Below, one piece after another: positions 14,070 through 17,246 of a stretch of 17,246 nt of DNA. The position numbers and the translations under genes are program-made. The notes beneath the pieces are model-generated. The model was not told the origin of the DNA. It saw only the letters and a program-made list of their open reading frames with translations, and did not search any database. The stretch is from Chitinophaga pinensis (GTDB lineage: Bacteria; Bacteroidota; Bacteroidia; UKL13-3). Positions within the stretch are counted from its first letter, which is position 1. Each line of letters opens with the position of its first letter. The stretch spans positions 1 through 17,246 of the forward strand of contig CAMCJW010000024.1 in NCBI GenBank assembly GCA_945875195.1, given 5' to 3'.

Positions 14070-15047
14070 ATGAAAATTATAGTATTCGCAGAAAACCAAG
14101 ATGGCAATTTCAAGAAATCTACTTTTGAAGCTATTTCTTATGCCGCACAAATTGCCGCCAATAACAATGGAAACGTTACTGCGGTTTCTATAGGTAATGT
14201 TAGCGCCGAAAAATTGGCAGAGCTAGGAAAATATGGTGCCGATCATATTGTTAGCTATGCACAAGAAGTTTTTCATTCCTTTTCTGGTGAGGCCTACAGC
14301 AAAGCTATTTCACATGCTGCCAAAAGCTTAAATGCCAACCTAATTATTGTATCTAATACTTACAGCGGAAAAACAATTGCACCTAGAACTGCTGCTCAAT
14401 TAAGTGCAGGTATTGTTAGTGGCGTAATCTCTTTCCCCGATATGCAAAATGGATTTAAGGTGCGTAGAACGGTATTTTCTGGTAAAGCTTATGCAGATGT
14501 AAATGTAAATACTTCTATTAAAGTATTAGCCATCACCCCAAATTCATTTGCAATTTTGGATCAACCAAAAACTGCAGCTATTGAAATAATGGACGCAGGA
14601 ATTGGTAGCGAAAATGTACATACTAAATCAACAGAAATAGCAAGAACTTCTGGCAAGGTTGTTTTAACTGAAGCAGAATTGGTAATTAGCGCCGGTAGAG
14701 GCATGAAAGGTCCAGAAAACTGGCACATGATTGAAAACTTAGCAGATATTCTTGGTGCTGCAACTGCTTGCTCTAAACCAGTAAGCGACATGCATTGGCG
14801 CCCACATAGCGAGCATGTTGGTCAAACTGGTATAACCATTAAACCAAATTTATACATTGCTATTGGCATTTCTGGCGCCATTCAACATTTGGCTGGAGTT
14901 AGCTCTAGTAAAGTAATTGTGGCCATCAACAAAGATCCAGAAGCACCCTTTTTTAAAGCAGCAGATTATGGTATTGTAGGTGATGCTTTCGAAATATTGC
15001 CGTTAATTACCGAAGCTGCCAAGGCTTTTAAGTCGCAACAGGCTTAA
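14070..15047 (+). CDS. etfA: Electron transfer flavoprotein, alpha subunit
   Basis: 325 residues, the normal family length. It binds the FAD that carries electrons in the ETF dimer. The N-terminal domain (1-185) has the expected nucleotide-binding-like fold (IIVFAENQDG; LIIVSNTYSGKTIAPRTAA at 91-109). The C-terminal FAD domain shows ISAGRGMKGPENW (206-218), SDMHWRPHSEHVGQTG (239-254), LYIAIGISGAIQHLAG (261-276), INKDPEAPFF (287-296) and ADYGIVGD (298-305). An in-frame TTG lies immediately before the chosen ATG at 14070; ATG is preferred. It follows etfB by 20 nt and is closed by a hairpin terminator. Confidence 0.95.
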   Translation: MKIIVFAENQDGNFKKSTFEAISYAAQIAANNNGNVTAVSIGNVSAEKLAELGKYGADHIVSYAQEVFHSFSGEAYSKAISHAAKSLNANLIIVSNTYSGKTIAPRTAAQLSAGIVSGVISFPDMQNGFKVRRTVFSGKAYADVNVNTSIKVLAITPNSFAILDQPKTAAIEIMDAGIGSENVHTKSTEIARTSGKVVLTEAELVISAGRGMKGPENWHMIENLADILGAATACSKPVSDMHWRPHSEHVGQTGITIKPNLYIAIGISGAIQHLAGVSSSKVIVAINKDPEAPFFKAADYGIVGDAFEILPLITEAAKAFKSQQA

Positions 15048-15073
15048 TTCTTAGGTCGAAAACTTTGCAAAAA

Positions 15074-15095
15074 GGCGTTAATAAATTCTAACGCC
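15074..15095 (+). terminator. Hairpin terminator after etfA
   Basis: GGCGTTA (15074-15080) and TAACGCC (15089-15095) form a perfect 7-bp stem with an 8-nt loop. The stem is flanked by AAA before and CTTTC after, which could extend pairing with one bulged C. It begins 26 nt after the etfA stop. The U-tract is short, so read-through into the next genes is possible. Confidence 0.6.
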
Positions 15096-15104
15096 CTTTC
15101 GCCC

Positions 15105-15153
15105 AAAGACCAATTCCTAAAGACTAAAGACCAACACCCAAAGACCAAAGACC
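15105..15153 (+). repeat. Heptanucleotide tandem repeat, seven copies, consensus AAAGACC
   Basis: Seven consecutive heptamers are readable: AAAGACC, AATTCCT, AAAGACT, AAAGACC, AACACCC, AAAGACC, AAAGACC. Four are perfect, one has a single change and two are degenerate. A further degenerate unit may precede them (TTCGCCC). The tract sits between the etfA terminator and the nuclease-domain gene and runs into CTTTTTATTTATTTTG. It contains no coding sequence I can support. Confidence 0.75.
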
Positions 15154-15212
15154 TTTTTATTTATTTTGTTACATTGATCTAATTCACTTAATTCGTTCCA
15201 GAAAATAGTTGC

Positions 15213-15806
15213 ATGAGCAGGGTTAAATTACACATTATTGGTTTAAGTACAGGACAAACAAGTGGTTCATATACGCTTATTTTAGGGGAAGAAAATAGCA
15301 ACAGAAAATTACCCGTGGTAATTGGTAGTTTTGAAGCACAAGCTATAGCCATTGAAATTGAGAAGATTGTTCCGTTTAGGCCAATGACCCATGATTTGTT
15401 TTTGAACTTTTGCAAATCCTTCGAAATCCAAATTCATGAAGTGGTAATATACAGCCTCAACGAAGGTGTTTTTCATGCAAAAATGATTTGTGAACACAAT
15501 GGCGAAATTAAGGAAATTGATGCACGCACCTCCGATTCAATAGCACTTGCCGTTAGGTTTAAATGTCCAATCTACACCTATGAAGACATTATGAACGCCG
15601 CAAGTGTTGAATTCAACGATGATCCAAATGATCCACTGCAAGAGGCTGCAACACCCGTTAAAAAAGCAAAATCTACAGAGCCAGAAAGAGAATACACAAA
15701 AATGACCCTAGAGCAATTGCATACCATGCTCGATACGGCCATCAATGTGGAGGATTATGCAACTGCGGCAAGAATCCGTGATGAAATTCAAAGAAGAGAA
15801 AAATAA
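15213..15806 (+). CDS. Bifunctional nuclease domain (BFN/DUF151) protein with C-terminal UVR motif
   Basis: 197 residues. Residues 1-130 form the BFN domain: KLHIIGLSTGQTSGSYTLIL, LPVVIGSFEAQAIAIEIE (33-50), FRPMTHDLF (55-63) and IDARTSDSIALAVRF (102-116). A charged linker (131-162, with KKAKSTEPER) leads to a C-terminal UVR motif (163-197), with LEQLHTMLDTAINVEDYATA and ARIRDEIQRREK, like the UvrB/UvrC interaction helix pair. BFN proteins have been reported to degrade DNA and RNA in some organisms, and the UVR motif suggests a protein contact; neither activity is shown here. No signal peptide. The transporter gene begins 2 nt after its stop, so the pair is one operon. Confidence 0.9.
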   Translation: MSRVKLHIIGLSTGQTSGSYTLILGEENSNRKLPVVIGSFEAQAIAIEIEKIVPFRPMTHDLFLNFCKSFEIQIHEVVIYSLNEGVFHAKMICEHNGEIKEIDARTSDSIALAVRFKCPIYTYEDIMNAASVEFNDDPNDPLQEAATPVKKAKSTEPEREYTKMTLEQLHTMLDTAINVEDYATAARIRDEIQRREK

Positions 15807-15808
15807 CT

Positions 15809-17089
15809 ATGGAAAAATACACCGGATTAATAGGCATTTTCCTTATCCTTGGAATTGCCTTCTTGCTTTCGAACAATAGGAAAGCCATCAATTACCGGTT
15901 AGTTTTCAGCGGACTTGGCATTCAATTATTATTAGCCCTTTTTATTTTAAAAACACAAATTGGTTCAAACCTATTTGCTTATGTTGGAAAAAAAATTGAA
16001 GGTCTTTTAATGCTAGCCGATAAAGGTGGTGAATTTGTTTTTGGAGGACTCATTAAACCAGATTTGTTGCGACCAATTTTTGGCGATCAATACAGCTTTT
16101 TGTTCATGTTTAAAATTATGCCAACCATCATATTTGTGGCAGTATTGGTAAGCATGGCCTATCATGTTGGCCTAATGCAATTGGTGGTTTCTTTTATTGC
16201 AAAAATTGTGCATCGTTTGATGCGCGTAAGTGGCAGCGAAGCACTCTCAAATGTAGCCAGTACTTTTGTTGGTCAGGTTGAGGCACAAATAATGATTAAG
16301 CCTTATATTTCCACCATGACCATGAGCGAATTATTGGCAAGCATGAGTGGCAGTATGGCAACCATTGCAGGAGGCGTAATGGCCGTTTATATTTCTATGG
16401 GTGTACCTGCTCCTTATCTTCTAGCAGCTAGCATTATGGCTGCTCCTGGCGCATTGGTTATCTCTAAAATTGTTTGGCCAGAAACTGAAGAATCACCTAC
16501 AAAAGGGGCAATTAAATTAGAAGTAAAAAAGGTTCACGCAAATTTATTGGATGCCATTTCTCATGGTGCCTCTGATGGATTAAAAATATCATTGAACGTA
16601 ATTGCTATGCTAATTGGTTTCATAGCTTTAATTGCTTTGGTGGATGTGGTACTTGCCAAATTTGGCAGCATTTTAGCGGCTCAAGGACTATCACTTGCAT
16701 TTATGTCTATAGACCTTGCTCACCTGAGTTTGGATCAAATATTTGGCAGTGTGTTTTCTGTTTTTGCCTGGACCATGGGCGTTCCTTCGCAAGATACACA
16801 TGTGGTTGGCTCATTGATGGGAACCAAGATGGTGATCAATGAATTTGTTGCCTATTCTAAATTATCGCCCATGATTGCAGCCCAAAATCTTGCGCCTAAA
16901 TCAATCATGATTGCTAGTTTTGCCCTATGTGGCTTTGCAAACTTCAGCTCTATAGCCATACAGGTTGGCGGTATTGGAGAATTGGCTCCAAGTAGGCGTG
17001 CCGACTTAGCAAAACTTGGCTTCAAGGCGCTAATTTGCGGAACGCTTGCGTCTTATTTAGGTGCTACGTTAGCAGGAATTATGATGTAA
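15809..17089 (+). CDS. nupC: Concentrative nucleoside transporter (CNT family)
   Basis: 426 residues, integral inner-membrane protein. CNT carriers import nucleosides with Na+ or H+. The family pattern runs throughout: an N-terminal pair of helices (6-50), GGEFVFGG (73-80), the first re-entrant hairpin region STFVGQVEAQIMIKPY (151-166), SGSMATIAGGVMAVYI (180-195), APGALVISKIVWPE (212-225), SHGASDGLKI (251-260), INEFVAYSKL (343-352) and LCGFANFSSIAIQVGGIGEL (373-392). The expected GQTEAP-type base-contact motif here reads GQVEAQ: Gln156 and Glu158 are kept, but the Thr/Ser position is Val157. The start is 2 nt from the nuclease-domain gene, with which it is surely co-transcribed. Its stop directly abuts the stop of the convergent HsdR-N gene. 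Confidence 0.93.
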   Translation: MEKYTGLIGIFLILGIAFLLSNNRKAINYRLVFSGLGIQLLLALFILKTQIGSNLFAYVGKKIEGLLMLADKGGEFVFGGLIKPDLLRPIFGDQYSFLFMFKIMPTIIFVAVLVSMAYHVGLMQLVVSFIAKIVHRLMRVSGSEALSNVASTFVGQVEAQIMIKPYISTMTMSELLASMSGSMATIAGGVMAVYISMGVPAPYLLAASIMAAPGALVISKIVWPETEESPTKGAIKLEVKKVHANLLDAISHGASDGLKISLNVIAMLIGFIALIALVDVVLAKFGSILAAQGLSLAFMSIDLAHLSLDQIFGSVFSVFAWTMGVPSQDTHVVGSLMGTKMVINEFVAYSKLSPMIAAQNLAPKSIMIASFALCGFANFSSIAIQVGGIGELAPSRRADLAKLGFKALICGTLASYLGATLAGIMM

Positions 17090-17246
17090 TTAAATAACAG
17101 GAAACTGTTCTATAGAAATATACTTTCCTTCTTCGTTTAATTGGAACAAAAGATGTTTCATGCCATTTGAAACAAACAAATACGGCACTTTATAAACCAT
17201 GTTATAGGTGGCAATTTGAAACAAAGTTTCACTGCTTAATTTTACC
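17090..17246 (-). CDS. HsdR N-terminal-domain-like small protein, 3' part only
   Basis: The last 51 residues and the stop (17090-17092) are inside the window; the gene continues to the right. The readable part is VKLSSETLFQIATYN, then MVYKVPYLFVSNGMKH and EEGKYISIEQFPVI. This matches the end of the short (about 150-residue) Bacteroidota proteins annotated as type I restriction enzyme R N-terminal domain proteins, where a PD-(D/E)XK-type core ending in ECK precedes a VKLS...QIARYN helix and a YL.VTNG strand. The catalytic part would lie just beyond the edge. A stand-alone protein is likelier than a true HsdR subunit because the stop follows so soon after the fold. Confidence 0.7.
   Translation of the reverse strand, partial: VKLSSETLFQIATYNMVYKVPYLFVSNGMKHLLFQLNEEGKYISIEQFPVI

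Noticed and set aside
15048..15212. A small RNA or riboswitch between etfA and the nuclease-domain gene
   Set aside because: The hairpin at 15074-15095 is explained as the etfA terminator and the rest is the heptamer tract plus AT-rich leader; no known riboswitch pattern was recognised.
13668..15497. Minus-strand open frames within etfB, etfA and the nuclease-domain gene (13668-13895, 14561-14791, 15188-15415, 15309-15497)
   Set aside because: Each overlaps a clearly recognised plus-strand gene and has no family resemblance.
17090..17246. A complete type I restriction-modification system at the right edge
   Set aside because: Only the end of an HsdR-N-like domain is visible, with no hsdM, hsdS or helicase sequence; the short stand-alone form is more likely.

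Overview
The window looks like a chromosomal segment of an AT-rich member of the Bacteroidota. The evidence is a giant secreted protein with a GEVED domain and parallel beta-helix modules of the kind common in that phylum, the gene content of the right half (a bifunctional nuclease with a C-terminal UVR motif directly before a CNT nucleoside transporter, a short HsdR-N protein, a methylmalonyl-CoA epimerase), and the absence of clear Shine-Dalgarno sequences. I do not assign a genus.

Left 60% (1-10475): one minus-strand reading frame fills this part and leaves the window uninterrupted at its left edge. At least 3,491 codons lie inside the window. It starts with a signal peptide, a GEVED domain and a domain resembling BNR_assoc_N. 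Three very large units of about 990-1,070 residues follow, each a long Asn/Thr/Ser/Gly/Ile-rich parallel beta-helix closed by an Ig-like domain. The first ~65 residues of a fourth unit are cut by the window edge. The product should be a very large exported, probably surface-displayed or secreted, structural or adhesive protein. Its C-terminus, where a type IX secretion signal would be expected, is outside the window. Its 379-nt upstream region contains a perfect 9-bp inverted repeat.

Middle (10855-13195): a minus-strand seven-bladed WD40 protein is transcribed divergently, across 51 nt, from a two-gene plus-strand unit. That unit is an Sfp/EntD-type 4'-phosphopantetheinyl transferase overlapping by ATGA with methylmalonyl-CoA epimerase. 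A small minus-strand TPR protein converges on the epimerase gene, and the two share a TTAA stop.

Right (13312-17246): etfB and etfA encode the two subunits of electron transfer flavoprotein and end at a hairpin terminator. A 49-nt tract of seven heptamers (consensus AAAGACC) follows. Next come a bifunctional-nuclease-domain/UVR protein and, 2 nt later, a CNT-family nucleoside transporter. The window ends in the 3' part of a minus-strand HsdR-N-like gene.

Most of the right side is ordinary core metabolism: acyl-CoA oxidation through ETF, propionate/methylmalonyl-CoA interconversion, carrier-protein activation and nucleoside uptake. The unusual part is the giant modular protein. No mobile element, CRISPR array, rRNA or tRNA was recognised.
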